Shown: positions 8,483-17,715, counted from the stretch's first letter. The stretch: DNA of 64,000 nt from Xanthobacteraceae bacterium (GCA_022841625.1 JALHRD010000002.1:1-64000); one strand, 5' to 3'. A program made the numbers and translations. Notes: generated by a model from the letters alone, not told the origin.

Positions 8483-9445
8483 ATGACACAAATCCGTTCG
8501 CTCGCGCAGCCGATCAGCCGCCGTCCCGGCGAACTCGGCGTGCACTCACTCGACCGTTTTAATTTTTCCGTGCCGGACGTCGAGCAGGCGCGCACGTTCT
8601 ATGCCAATTTCGGGCTCGACGTCCGCGCCGAAGGCAATGCCTTGCACATCCACACCCACGGCCACGCCCATCGCTGGGGTTCGGTGGTCGAAGGGCCGAA
8701 AAAGAAGCTGCAATTCATTTCCTTTGCCGCGTTCGAGGACGATCTGCCGCGCTTCCGCGAACGGCTTGACGCATTGCGCATCGCGCGGATCGATCCGCCG
8801 CCCGGCGTCGAGTCCAATGGCATCTGGTTCCACGATCCGAACGGCACCCCGATTGAAATCCGGGTTGGCGAAAAGTCCTCGCCCAACGAAAAGTCGTCGA
8901 CAGCGAACATATCCTGCCCGCCCGGAATCGCCGGCGCGCCGAGCTGCAGCACCAAGCCGTCGGTGCAGCCACGGAGGATGGCGCACATGTTGGTGTTCAC
9001 GCGCGACATCCCAAAGACCATCAAGTTTTACAGCGAAGCGCTGGGACTGCGGCTGTCGGACCGCTCCGGCGACATGGTCGCCTTCATGCACGGCATTCAC
9101 GGCAGCGACCATCACATGATCGCGTTTGTGAAGGCCGATGGGCCGGGTCTTCATCATCTGAGTTGGGACGTGTCGTCAATTAACGAAATCGGCCTCGGCG
9201 CGATGCATATGGCGGGCAAGGGCTTTGTCGCGGGTTGGGGATTGGGCCGCCACGTGCTCGGCTCGAATTACTTCCATTATGTGCGCGACCCCTGGGGCAG
9301 CTACGCTGAATACTCCTCCGATATCGACTACATTCCGGTCGATCACGATTGGAAGAGCGGCGATCACCCGCCGGAAGACTCGTTCTATGTCTGGGGGCCG
9401 CTGCCGCCGTCGGACTTTGCGTTCAACCACGAGATCGCGACGTAA
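8483..9445 (+). CDS. Type I extradiol ring-cleavage dioxygenase (VOC, two domains)
   Basis: A 320-residue two-domain vicinal-oxygen-chelate protein. ATG 8483 follows a GGAG site. The C-terminal catalytic domain supplies His168 (RMAHM), His224/225 (GLHHLSW) and Glu276 (YAEYSSD), the 2-His-1-carboxylate Fe(II) triad of catechol 2,3-dioxygenases and 2,3-dihydroxybiphenyl dioxygenase. The N-terminal domain (about 20-135) is the usual non-catalytic copy. It would cleave a catechol next to its hydroxyls. With the cupin upstream this gives the locus two chemically different ring-opening enzymes. Confidence 0.82.
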   Translation: MTQIRSLAQPISRRPGELGVHSLDRFNFSVPDVEQARTFYANFGLDVRAEGNALHIHTHGHAHRWGSVVEGPKKKLQFISFAAFEDDLPRFRERLDALRIARIDPPPGVESNGIWFHDPNGTPIEIRVGEKSSPNEKSSTANISCPPGIAGAPSCSTKPSVQPRRMAHMLVFTRDIPKTIKFYSEALGLRLSDRSGDMVAFMHGIHGSDHHMIAFVKADGPGLHHLSWDVSSINEIGLGAMHMAGKGFVAGWGLGRHVLGSNYFHYVRDPWGSYAEYSSDIDYIPVDHDWKSGDHPPEDSFYVWGPLPPSDFAFNHEIAT

Positions 9446-9458
9446 CGCCGACGGCGCG

Positions 9459-10532
9459 TCACGGGTGCACGTCCTCGGTGAACCAGTCGGTCGGCAATTC
9501 GTGGCCGAGGCCGGCGTCTTTCGCCTTGCGAATGACCGCGGCGCCGACCGCTGCGAATTGATAGCCCAGGCCGATATTGTTTAGAAAGCAGGTGATCTCG
9601 TTGTCCGATTGGCGGCCTTGCGCGCGGCCGACAATCAGTTCCGGCAAGGTCGGCAGTTTCGTAAAGTCGAGATCGCCGACCGAATTCCAGCCCTGGTCCT
9701 TGGCCTTTTCGGCATTCGCGAGATCGCGGGTCATCACATGGATCGGCTTTTCATCGTTGTTGTGAATGACGATGCGGTCGGCGCGGCGCAGCGCCGCCAT
9801 CTCGATCTCCGGGCGTTTGATCGAGGTCATGTGCATGCCGGTCTTGATCCAGGGCGCGAAGAAGATGTTGTCGAGGCTCGACGACGCGCACATCGCGATG
9901 TCGGAGCCATTGATGGCATCCTCCGGCTGCTCGACCGGCTTAACTGCGATGCCAAGCATCTCGGTCATCTGCGCCGCGAATGCCTCGCGGTTCTGGCGGG
10001 TCGGGCTGAAGCAGCGGATCTCTTTGATGTCGCGCACAGCGCAGACGGCCATCAATTGCGATCCGGCTTGCCAGCCGGAGCCGAGGATGCCGACCACCTC
10101 GGCATTTTTGCGGGCGAGATATTTGACACCGAGTCCATTGGTGGCGCCGACCCGCATGCGCTGCATCACGCCATCGGGCATGATCGCCAAGGGCTCGCCG
10201 GTGTCGACCGAGAACAGCAGCACCAGCCCGCACCAGCGGTTGCCGGGCGCGGCGGGGATTTTTTCACGCACCACCGTGTTGCCCTTTTTCGGGAAGGTCA
10301 CGATGTCGGAATTGATGCGGACCGCGCCGACCCCGAGCTTGGGACAGACGCCGTCCATGGATTTGAGGCCGTAGACCGCATCCGGCCGTTGGGTCGGCGT
10401 GATGCAATCGGAACGGGTGCGGGTGACGCCACGGCCCTCGGCCAGTTCGACATAGGCGTCTTCCAGCGCGGCGATACATTCCGGCATGGTCAGGAGCTTG
10501 TCGACGTCTTCGTTCGATAGGATCATGGTCAT
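9459..10532 (-). CDS. Ornithine cyclodeaminase / mu-crystallin family protein
   Basis: A 357-residue NAD(P)-binding protein whose family includes ornithine cyclodeaminase, ketimine reductases and opine-type dehydrogenases. VGILGSGWQAGSQL is the Rossmann GxGxxG region, and the N-terminal substrate part begins LSNEDVDKLL. I chose ATG 10532 because residues before it have no family counterpart; ATG 10526 is also possible. It is convergent with the extradiol dioxygenase. Its amino-acid or imine substrate cannot be told from sequence. Confidence 0.8.
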   Translation of the reverse strand: MTMILSNEDVDKLLTMPECIAALEDAYVELAEGRGVTRTRSDCITPTQRPDAVYGLKSMDGVCPKLGVGAVRINSDIVTFPKKGNTVVREKIPAAPGNRWCGLVLLFSVDTGEPLAIMPDGVMQRMRVGATNGLGVKYLARKNAEVVGILGSGWQAGSQLMAVCAVRDIKEIRCFSPTRQNREAFAAQMTEMLGIAVKPVEQPEDAINGSDIAMCASSSLDNIFFAPWIKTGMHMTSIKRPEIEMAALRRADRIVIHNNDEKPIHVMTRDLANAEKAKDQGWNSVGDLDFTKLPTLPELIVGRAQGRQSDNEITCFLNNIGLGYQFAAVGAAVIRKAKDAGLGHELPTDWFTEDVHP

Positions 10533-10600
10533 GGGTGAGGTCCGGTGGTGAGGTAATCGCGGTATCTGAGATCTGGCAGACCCGACAATAGGAAGCAAGT

Positions 10601-11518
10601 TTGATGACCACGACACAAATGGCTGCACCGCAGGCGCAACAGACCTTGCGGATGGCGCTCGGCGACTATCCGCACACCGCCGCGCTCAAGAATAAAGCGA
10701 TTAGCTCGGATCGCGTCGCGCTCGACTTCGCCGATATCAAGCCGGTCTACAAGGCGTTTGCCGAGATGGTGCGAAAGGCCGCCTATGACATCAGCGAAAT
10801 GGCGATCGTCACCTATTTGCAGGCGAAGTCCCTTGGCAAGCCGCTGGTGTTGTTGCCTTGCGTGATGCTGGGCCGTTTCCAGCACGGCACGCTGCTGTAC
10901 AATTCCGCGCGCGGCAAGCTGTCCTTGTCCGACCTGCCTGGCCGGCGGGTCGGCGTGCGCTCCTACACCCAGACCACCGGCGCCTGGCTGCGCGGCCATC
11001 TTCAGAACGATTACGGCGTCGACGTCGCCCGCGTGAACTGGGTCAATTTCGAAGACGCCCATGTGCTTGAATACCGCGATCCGCCGTTTGTCGAGCGCGC
11101 CGGCGAAGGCAAGACCTTGCTCAAAATGGTGCAGGACGGCGAACTCGACGCCGGCATTTTCGGCGCCGAATTGCCGAGCGACCCGCGGCTCAAGAGCGTC
11201 ATTGACGATCCCGAGGCCGAGACGCGGCGCTGGCACGCCAAGCACGACGTGGTTCCGCTCAATCACATGGTGGTGGTCACCGAAAGCCTGTCCCGGTCGC
11301 GGCCCGATCTGGTCCGGGAGGTCTATGCCATGCTCAAGCGCTCTAAAGCGGCGGCGGGGCTGCCGCAACCGGGCGCGATCGACTTCCATGCATTCGGTGT
11401 CGAGGCCTGTCGCCCGGCGCTGGAAATGATCGTCAGCTATGCGGTTCAGCAAAAGCTGATCCCGCGGCCATTCACGGTTGATGAGTTGTTCGACGACACC
11501 ACCCGGGCGCTGGGCTGA
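10601..11518 (+). CDS. 4,5-dihydroxyphthalate decarboxylase-like (SBP-fold) protein
   Basis: A 305-residue protein with the fold of periplasmic solute-binding proteins but no signal peptide. It matches the pattern of phthalate-pathway 4,5-dihydroxyphthalate decarboxylases: an early MVRKAAYDISEMAIVTYLQA segment, then LVLLPCVMLGRFQHG, then GRRVGVRSYTQTTGAWLRG. That family removes one carboxylate from the dihydroxylated diacid in the cytoplasm. It lies at the end of the aromatic cluster, divergent from the cyclodeaminase. It could instead be a cytosolic binding protein (NMT1/THI5-like); which it is needs structure or assay data. Confidence 0.65.
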   Translation: MMTTTQMAAPQAQQTLRMALGDYPHTAALKNKAISSDRVALDFADIKPVYKAFAEMVRKAAYDISEMAIVTYLQAKSLGKPLVLLPCVMLGRFQHGTLLYNSARGKLSLSDLPGRRVGVRSYTQTTGAWLRGHLQNDYGVDVARVNWVNFEDAHVLEYRDPPFVERAGEGKTLLKMVQDGELDAGIFGAELPSDPRLKSVIDDPEAETRRWHAKHDVVPLNHMVVVTESLSRSRPDLVREVYAMLKRSKAAAGLPQPGAIDFHAFGVEACRPALEMIVSYAVQQKLIPRPFTVDELFDDTTRALG

Positions 11519-11715
11519 CCGCAGCGGCACGCCATTGGTCGGGAAATATCCCTGTTGTTGCGGTCAGTTGACGATGGATGGTAGTCGCCTATTGTAGCGA
11601 CAACTGAATCGACATTATTTGCTCGCGATAGCGATCATTTGCGATTCGTTGTTGCGGTGCGATACAAGCGAATCACCTTGGCTGGCGTTTTTTGGTAAAA
11701 TTTGGGAGGTCGACA

Positions 11716-13155
11716 TTGTCGGAGTCCAAGGCAGTGCATTCTCAAACTGATTGCGATGTGACCGGCGCTTGGCGCGTGGCCATGCTCGCCGGCGTTGCCG
11801 TATTGTTCGTGGCCGCTCAACTCGGCCCGGCCGACGCCCAGTTCTTCCGCCAAGACCCGCCGGCCCGTAAGGCCAACAAAGCGGCGAGTGCGCCGGCCAA
11901 ACGGGATGCGCCGATCCGGCATCCGTTCGGCGAGGATATGCCGAAGGGGCCTCTGCAATTGATGGTGTCGATTAACGATCAGCGCGCCGTGCTCTATAGC
12001 AATGGGGTCCGTGTCGCCGACACCAAGATTTCGACCGGAACGCCCAGCCATCCGACGCCCACGGGCGTCTTCAGCATCATTCAAAAGAACCGTTGGCACC
12101 GTTCGAATCTCTACGGCAATGCGCCGATGTTCTTTATGCACCGCCTGACCTGGTCGGGCATTGCTCTGCATGAGGGGCATCTGCCGGGCTTCGCGGCTTC
12201 GCATGGCTGCATCCGGATGCCGACCGATTTTGTGTCGCGGCTATGGAATGTGAGCAGGCTCGGCATGCGGGTTGTGGTGGCGCGCGTTGAACTGACGCCA
12301 CAGGATTTCGCGCATGCCAAGCTTTTTAATCCGGCGCCGAAGCCGGTCGAAAATGCCCAGCGGTTGAGCGAGACGCCGGCATTGGTGCGGGTTGCGGCGG
12401 CGCCGCCCCTCGCGGACGAGGCTCGCTCCGACGCACCGGATACGGTCGTTGGTGCGCCGTCGGCCACAAACGCTGCCGCCGCTGAACCGTCGCCTGCGAC
12501 CACGCAAGCCGTGCCCACGGCGCCAGCATTTGCAACCGACGAGGCGGCAAGGCCCGCCGATGCGACTTCGCCCGCCCAGGAGCCGCCCACGACTGCGACG
12601 GTCGCCACCGAAGAGCCTGCCGGGCCTGCGATCGACCCCAGAGAATTGCGATTGCCAAGGCCCGCGCCAGCCCGCGCGCGCGCGGCCGCGCCGAACAAAT
12701 TAAACGGGCAGGTGGCGGTGTTCATCAGCGGCAAGGAGAAACGGATATTTGTCCGGCATGCCTTCCTGCCGCTGTTCGACATGCCGATCGAAATCCAGAA
12801 TCCGGACAAGCCGCTCGGGACGCATACCTTCACCGCGCTTGAGGTTTTGGACGACGGTGCGCGGATGCGGTGGAATCTGATCTCGATGCCGGTCACCACC
12901 GCGCCGCCAGCGACAGTGGCGAGCAAGAGGGCTGTCGCCCCGCCGCCGCAGCGCAGGCCCAAGGCCGTTCGCGGCACCGTGGTAACTGCCGATGCTTCCA
13001 ATGCCACCGAGGCGCTCGATCGCGTTTCGATCCCGCAGGAAGCGATCGACCGCATCGCGGAACTGTTGAGCCCGGGTTCGTCTCTGATCATCACCGACGA
13101 TGGGCTCGGCCGCGAAACCGGGCGCTACACCGAATTCATTGTTGAGACCCGTTGA
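11716..13155 (+). CDS. L,D-transpeptidase (YkuD domain) with disordered linker
   Basis: A 479-residue exported enzyme that would make 3-3 peptidoglycan crosslinks or attach proteins to the wall. I start at TTG 11716, six bases after a strong GGGAGG; TTG 11692 is in frame but lacks such a site. A signal sequence precedes the YkuD domain, whose ASHGCIRMP motif gives His163 and Cys165. An Ala/Pro/Thr-rich stretch (about 215-325) links it to a C-terminal domain ending SLIITDDGLGRETG, a tail seen in rhizobial homologues. The gene stands alone after a 197-base gap. Confidence 0.85.
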   Translation: MSESKAVHSQTDCDVTGAWRVAMLAGVAVLFVAAQLGPADAQFFRQDPPARKANKAASAPAKRDAPIRHPFGEDMPKGPLQLMVSINDQRAVLYSNGVRVADTKISTGTPSHPTPTGVFSIIQKNRWHRSNLYGNAPMFFMHRLTWSGIALHEGHLPGFAASHGCIRMPTDFVSRLWNVSRLGMRVVVARVELTPQDFAHAKLFNPAPKPVENAQRLSETPALVRVAAAPPLADEARSDAPDTVVGAPSATNAAAAEPSPATTQAVPTAPAFATDEAARPADATSPAQEPPTTATVATEEPAGPAIDPRELRLPRPAPARARAAAPNKLNGQVAVFISGKEKRIFVRHAFLPLFDMPIEIQNPDKPLGTHTFTALEVLDDGARMRWNLISMPVTTAPPATVASKRAVAPPPQRRPKAVRGTVVTADASNATEALDRVSIPQEAIDRIAELLSPGSSLIITDDGLGRETGRYTEFIVETR

Positions 13156-13260
13156 CGCGTTTCGCGAGATAGCGTCTCCACAATCTTATTCGCGCGGTAT
13201 AGGCTTGGACCTCCGACCGCCTTGCTCCGCAGCCGGCGCGCCGGATCGTGGAGGAAGCCT

Positions 13261-14271
13261 ATGATCAGCAGCGCGAACATGATTGTCGGTGCGTGGATGC
13301 GCCGCGGCTACTGCGCCGCGATGGCGATTGCCGGATCGGCTTTGGCGATTGTTTCTGCCGAGCCGGCCGCCGGCCAGACTTGGCCGTCCAAAACGGTGCG
13401 GATCATTGTTCCGTTTGCCGCCGGCAGCGCGACCGATCTGGTGCCGCGTGCGGTGTTCGAACAGGTGCAACTCCAGACCGGCCAGACCTTCATTGTCGAG
13501 AACCGCGCCGGCGGCGGCACCACCACCGGCACCGCTGCGGTCGCCAAGGCCGATCCCGACGGTTACACCATCCTGGTGCACTCCAATGGACTTGTGACAA
13601 CGCCGGCGATCCAGGCCAATGTGCCTTACGACCCGGTGAAAGATTTTGCCGCCATCATACCGCTGGGCAGCGTGCCGATGGTGCTGGTGATCTCGCCCGA
13701 TAAGAACATCAAGACTCTGAAGGAACTCGTCGATTACGCAAAGGCCAAGCCCGGATCATTGAATTATGCCGCCGCCGGCATCGGCACGCCGCCGCATCTG
13801 GCCATGGAGCGGTTTCGCGTGGCGGCCGGATTCACCGGACAGGTGGTTCCGTTCAAGGGCGCCCCCGAAGCCTTGACCGAGGTGATCGCCGGCCGGGTCG
13901 ATGTTTATTTCTCGCCGCTGCCGCCGGCGATGGCCCTGATTGAGAGCGGCAAGCTGTTGCCTCTGGCAATCGGCAACAGTGCCCGAACGGCGGCCCTGCC
14001 GAAGGTGCCGACCACGGTCGAGGCGGGATTTCCGGATTCCGCTTTCGATTTCTGGATCGGAATGTTTGTGCCGAAACAGACACCGCGCCTGGTCGTCGCG
14101 CAAATCCATGGGCAGGTCGTCAAGGCCATGCAGTCCGAGACCAACAAATCGCGCTATGCCAAGCTTGGCGTCGAGACCATGATCATGGCGCCCGAGGCGT
14201 TCGACGCGCGGGTTGCGCAAGAGGTCAAGATCGCGGTGGAACTCGCCAAGGCCGTCGGTCTTAACAAGTGA
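13261..14271 (+). CDS. Bug/TctC-family periplasmic solute receptor
   Basis: A 336-residue receptor. ATG 13261 follows GGAGGAAG. A signal peptide ends near AAGQ, and the mature protein begins TWPSKTVRIIVPFAAGSATD. The ENRAGGGTTTG loop is the carboxylate-binding signature. Its stop overlaps the start of the next gene (GTGA), so receptor and hydrolase are translationally coupled. This suggests the ligand is the hydrolase substrate or product, possibly a haloacid or related carboxylate. No membrane components are nearby. Confidence 0.88.
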   Translation: MISSANMIVGAWMRRGYCAAMAIAGSALAIVSAEPAAGQTWPSKTVRIIVPFAAGSATDLVPRAVFEQVQLQTGQTFIVENRAGGGTTTGTAAVAKADPDGYTILVHSNGLVTTPAIQANVPYDPVKDFAAIIPLGSVPMVLVISPDKNIKTLKELVDYAKAKPGSLNYAAAGIGTPPHLAMERFRVAAGFTGQVVPFKGAPEALTEVIAGRVDVYFSPLPPAMALIESGKLLPLAIGNSARTAALPKVPTTVEAGFPDSAFDFWIGMFVPKQTPRLVVAQIHGQVVKAMQSETNKSRYAKLGVETMIMAPEAFDARVAQEVKIAVELAKAVGLNK

Positions 14272-15185
14272 CGTCACGCCCGAGAACGCCCGTGTTGGAC
14301 GGATTCCGCCGCAGCGACATCAAGACCTCCGGCGCCCGCATCGTCGCCGCGGTTGGTGGCAAGGGGCCGCCTTTGCTGCTGATGCACGGCAATCCGTTCA
14401 ACCATTTGTCGTGGTTGAAGGTGGCGCCGCGGCTGGCGACCGAATTCACGGTGGTTGCGACCGATCTGCGCGGCTATGGCGATTCCGAAAAGCCGCCGGG
14501 CGGTCTCAACCATGTCAATTACTCGTTCCGCGCCATGGCGCAGGATCAGGTCGAGGTGATGGCCGCGCTCGGCTTTGAGCGGTTCTATGCCGCCGGGCAC
14601 GACCGCGGGGCGCGCGTGTTGCACCGCATGTGTCTCGATCATCCGGCCAAGGTCGCCCGCGCCGCGATCATCGACATCGTGCCGCAGCATTATCTTTACG
14701 GCAATGTGACCAAGGCCTGGGCGACGTTTTCCTGGCACTGGTTTTTCAATATTCAGCCCTATGACATGCCTGAGCGCATGATGGGTGCCGATCCCGATTG
14801 GTTCATCAAGAAGAAGCTCGCTAAAACCGAGCAGGGCTTGAGCTTTTTCGAGCCCGCCGCGCTTGCCGATTTCATGCGCTGCTTCCGCAATCCCGAGACC
14901 ATCCACGCGATTTGCGAGGACTATCGCGCCGGCGCCGGAATCGACCTCGAAATGGATGAGGCCGATTTCAAAGCCGGGCGCAAGATCGAATGCCCGCTGC
15001 TGCTGTTGTGGGGGGCAACCGGCGGGGTCGGGCGCAACCAGAATTCGATGGCGGTCTGGCCGCGCTATGCCGCCGATATCCGCGCCGGAAAGGCGCTGCC
15101 CAGCGGGCATTACGTTAACGAGGAAGCGCCGGACGAGACTTATGCAGAGTTGCGGGCTTTTTTCCGGGATGGTGACTTGAAATAA
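14268..15185 (+). CDS. Alpha/beta hydrolase, fluoroacetate/haloacetate dehalogenase-like
   Basis: A 305-residue alpha/beta hydrolase starting at GTG 14268 inside the stop of the receptor gene. The catalytic set matches fluoroacetate dehalogenases almost residue for residue. HDRGAR places nucleophile Asp112 with Arg113 and Arg116 as carboxylate clamps. Asp136 and His281 (SGHYVNEE) complete the triad. His157, Trp158 (SWHWFF) and Tyr219 (CEDYR) match the His-Trp-Tyr halide pocket that separates defluorinases from haloalkane dehalogenases. Epoxide hydrolases share the fold but not this pocket. Dehalogenase activity is a strong inference, and the real substrate may be another 2-haloacid. Confidence 0.78.
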   Translation: MTSRPRTPVLDGFRRSDIKTSGARIVAAVGGKGPPLLLMHGNPFNHLSWLKVAPRLATEFTVVATDLRGYGDSEKPPGGLNHVNYSFRAMAQDQVEVMAALGFERFYAAGHDRGARVLHRMCLDHPAKVARAAIIDIVPQHYLYGNVTKAWATFSWHWFFNIQPYDMPERMMGADPDWFIKKKLAKTEQGLSFFEPAALADFMRCFRNPETIHAICEDYRAGAGIDLEMDEADFKAGRKIECPLLLLWGATGGVGRNQNSMAVWPRYAADIRAGKALPSGHYVNEEAPDETYAELRAFFRDGDLK

Positions 15186-15261
15186 TCCGGGCGACGCTCG
15201 CTTACGGCAAGGGGATTTGGTAGGCCTTGTTCCGTTGCGACCAAGACCCAGCCAGAGCGTA

Positions 15262-16308
15262 ATGGATCAGCCAACTGAGCCGAAGTTGACCAAGCGCCTG
15301 CACGGTGCGCTTAAGGCCGCGCGGGCGCTCCATCGGCTGTGCGATCAAAAGATCGGCTGGGGCCGCATCGGCTTCGCGGTCAGCTTCACGATTATCGCGA
15401 TCGCGGCCTATGTGCTCTTCAATATCCTACGCGGCATCGAGTTCAGGGAGGTCGGGCAAGCGCTGATTTCCGCCAGCAAGCGTGACATCATGCTCGCGGC
15501 GCTGTTTGTCGCGGGCGGCTATTTCACCTTGACCTTCTACGATCTGTTCGCCTTGCGCTCGATCGGGCGGTCGGAAGTGCCTTACCGGATCGCGGCGCTT
15601 GGCGGGTTCACCAGCTATTCGGTTGGGCACAATGTCGGCGCGAGCGTATTCAGCGGCGGTGCGGTGCGGTATCGCGTCTATTCCGCCTGGGGACTCAATG
15701 CCGTCGAGGTCGCTAAGCTGTGTTTCATTGCCGGCCTGACATTCTGGCTCGGTAATGCCACGGTGCTCGGGCTTGGTATCGCCTATGCGCCCGAAGGCGC
15801 CAGCGCGATCAATCAACTGCCGGCCTGGGTCAATCGCATCCTTGCAATCGTTACGCTGGCGGTCCTCGCGCTCTATGTGCTTTGGGTATGGTCCGGCCGG
15901 CGCGTCATTGGCCGCGACGGTTGGCAGGTCGCGCTGCCCGGCGGGCCGCTGACGCTGCTGCAAATCGGGATTGGGATTGTTGATCTCACTTTCTGCGCGT
16001 TCGCCATGTACATGCTTCTGCCGGACGAACCGCATATCGGCTTCGTCATGCTCGCGGTTATCTTCGTGTCGGCGACGTTGCTCGGCTTTGCCAGCCACGC
16101 GCCTGGCGGCATCGGCGTATTCGACGCCGCCATGCTGGTCGCGCTCTGGCAATACGACAAGGAAGATCTGTTGGCCGGGCTGCTGTTGTTCCGGCTCTTA
16201 TATTACATCGTTCCGTTCGCGCTTTCGCTTCTGATCCTGGGGCTGCGCGAGGCGGCGCTGGGCGTGCGCGTCGCCCGTTCGCGCTCGTCGCTTGATCCGC
16301 CACCGTGA
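15262..16308 (+). CDS. Lysylphosphatidylglycerol synthase-type integral membrane protein
   Basis: A 348-residue inner-membrane protein of the UPF0104/LPG-synthase transmembrane family, with about eight hydrophobic segments. The family core is visible in GGFTSYSVGHNVGASVFSGG and in FASHAPGGIGVFDAAML. It has only the membrane (flippase-like) part and lacks the C-terminal GNAT-like lysyltransferase domain of MprF, so amino-acid transfer to lipid is unlikely. The start at ATG 15262 has only a weak ribosome site; TTG 15217 is an alternative. It may be co-transcribed with phoR, 54 bases downstream. Function unknown. Confidence 0.72.
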   Translation: MDQPTEPKLTKRLHGALKAARALHRLCDQKIGWGRIGFAVSFTIIAIAAYVLFNILRGIEFREVGQALISASKRDIMLAALFVAGGYFTLTFYDLFALRSIGRSEVPYRIAALGGFTSYSVGHNVGASVFSGGAVRYRVYSAWGLNAVEVAKLCFIAGLTFWLGNATVLGLGIAYAPEGASAINQLPAWVNRILAIVTLAVLALYVLWVWSGRRVIGRDGWQVALPGGPLTLLQIGIGIVDLTFCAFAMYMLLPDEPHIGFVMLAVIFVSATLLGFASHAPGGIGVFDAAMLVALWQYDKEDLLAGLLLFRLLYYIVPFALSLLILGLREAALGVRVARSRSSLDPPP

Positions 16309-16362
16309 GGTCAGGGGTCTATTGTTGCGGTTAGGGCGGGGTTGCGTTATCGCAGGACCAAC

Positions 16363-17658
16363 ATGGCGCTCGCCAACAGCGAATGGCTCAAGGGTCACCG
16401 CATCTACCAGCGGATCGGCATCGCGCGATTCCCCTTGGGCGCGACCCTTGCCGTATTCGGGGCATTGTGGCTGTTCGGCGCACTGGCGGCCGTGCCGTCG
16501 ATTGTCGGAAGTGGGTTGATTGCCGCTGCGATCTTATTTTATCGCGGCGATGTCAGCGTTGCGCCCGCCGACCACGCGATTGTCGATCGCGAACCTGCCG
16601 CGGTGCCGTTCCCGCTTCTTGAAGCGATTCTGCGCGGAATGCCGCAGCCGGCGATGGCGCTCGATGTCCACAGCGAAGTCATCGCGGCTAACGCGCCGGC
16701 GATGCTGCTTGCGCCGGCGATTCGTCTGCGCGCGCCGATCTCGCTTGCGCTGCGGGTGCCCGAAGTCCTGGATGCGGTTCGGCGTGCGATCGCGGAGGAT
16801 CTTCCGCAGCGTGTCGAATTTGTCGAACGCGTGCCGATCGAGCGTTGGTATCGGGCGACGGCGGTGCCCATTGCCTTGCCGACGCGATCCTTGCAACCGC
16901 CAATACGTCTGATCCTCGTCAGTTTCGACGACTTGACGCCCTTGCGGCGGGTCGAAGAAATGCGCGCCGACTTCATCGCCAATGCCAGCCACGAATTGCG
17001 CACGCCGCTCGCGTCGCTGTCTGGCTTTATCGAGACCCTGCAAGGTCCGGCGCGCGACGATCCCGCGGCACGGACAAAATTCTTGGCGATTATGCAAGCG
17101 CAGGCCAACCGCATGGCGCGCCTGATCGACGATCTGTTGTCGCTGTCGCGCATCGAGCTTAACGCCCATCTGCGGCCGAACGTGCGGGTCGCGCTACAGA
17201 ACATCATTCGTCAGGTGGTCGATGGCTTGCAGACGCTGGCGCGCGATCGGCAAGTCGAGATTCGTGTCGCTGCGCCGGCCGAGCCAATCGACGTGCTCGG
17301 CGATCGCGACGAACTGCTGCGGGTGTTTGAAAATCTGATTGAGAACGCGGTCAAATATGCGGCGTCCGGCAAGCGCATCGATGTCATGCTGTCGCTTGAT
17401 CTTGCACAAGATGAGGCGAAGGTGGCGGTGCGCGACTACGGCCCGGGCATCGCGCCCGAGCATCTGCCGCGGCTGACCGAGCGCTTCTACCGCGTCGATG
17501 TTGTCGACAGCCGGGCGCAGGGCGGCACCGGGCTGGGCCTTGCTTTGGCCAAGCACATCCTTAACCGCCATGGCGGGCGGCTGACGATCGCGAGCGTGCC
17601 CGGCGCGGGCGCGACGTTCTCGGCGCATCTGCCGTTGGTAACCGGGCGCGATCCGTAA
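16363..17658 (+). CDS. phoR: Phosphate regulon sensor histidine kinase PhoR
   Basis: A 431-residue sensor kinase. Two membrane segments (about 24-60) are followed by a degenerate PAS-like region. The DHp motif NASHELRTPL has phospho-accepting His210, and the ATPase has N box (ENLIENAVKYA), G1 (DYGPGI) and G2 (GGTGLGLALAK). It would phosphorylate PhoB when phosphate is scarce, with the Pst transporter and PhoU as input. Its position directly upstream of pstSCAB-phoU-phoB supports the name. ATG 16363 follows AGGA; TTG 16342 is weaker. Confidence 0.9.
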   Translation: MALANSEWLKGHRIYQRIGIARFPLGATLAVFGALWLFGALAAVPSIVGSGLIAAAILFYRGDVSVAPADHAIVDREPAAVPFPLLEAILRGMPQPAMALDVHSEVIAANAPAMLLAPAIRLRAPISLALRVPEVLDAVRRAIAEDLPQRVEFVERVPIERWYRATAVPIALPTRSLQPPIRLILVSFDDLTPLRRVEEMRADFIANASHELRTPLASLSGFIETLQGPARDDPAARTKFLAIMQAQANRMARLIDDLLSLSRIELNAHLRPNVRVALQNIIRQVVDGLQTLARDRQVEIRVAAPAEPIDVLGDRDELLRVFENLIENAVKYAASGKRIDVMLSLDLAQDEAKVAVRDYGPGIAPEHLPRLTERFYRVDVVDSRAQGGTGLGLALAKHILNRHGGRLTIASVPGAGATFSAHLPLVTGRDP

Positions 17659-17686
17659 AAATATTTAATAAAATCAATATGTTATT

Positions 17687-17715
17687 CTGTCATCGGGCCG
17701 TCACCTGGGAGTCAT
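17687..17715 (+). promoter_or_regulatory. Pho box (PhoB-binding site)
   Basis: Three 7-mers at 11-base spacing read CTGTCAT (17687-17693), CCGTCAC (17698-17704) and GAGTCAT (17709-17715), separated by CGGG and CTGG. This is the direct-repeat architecture of PhoB sites (CTGTCAT-4-CTGTCAY), with two or three tandem protomer sites. It lies 99 bases before pstS in the phoR-pstS gap, so PhoB made from the end of this operon would activate it. Confidence 0.85.

Noticed and set aside
15217..15261. TTG start extension of the LPG-synthase-like membrane protein
   Set aside because: The GGGG upstream is only two bases from the codon, too close for a ribosome site.
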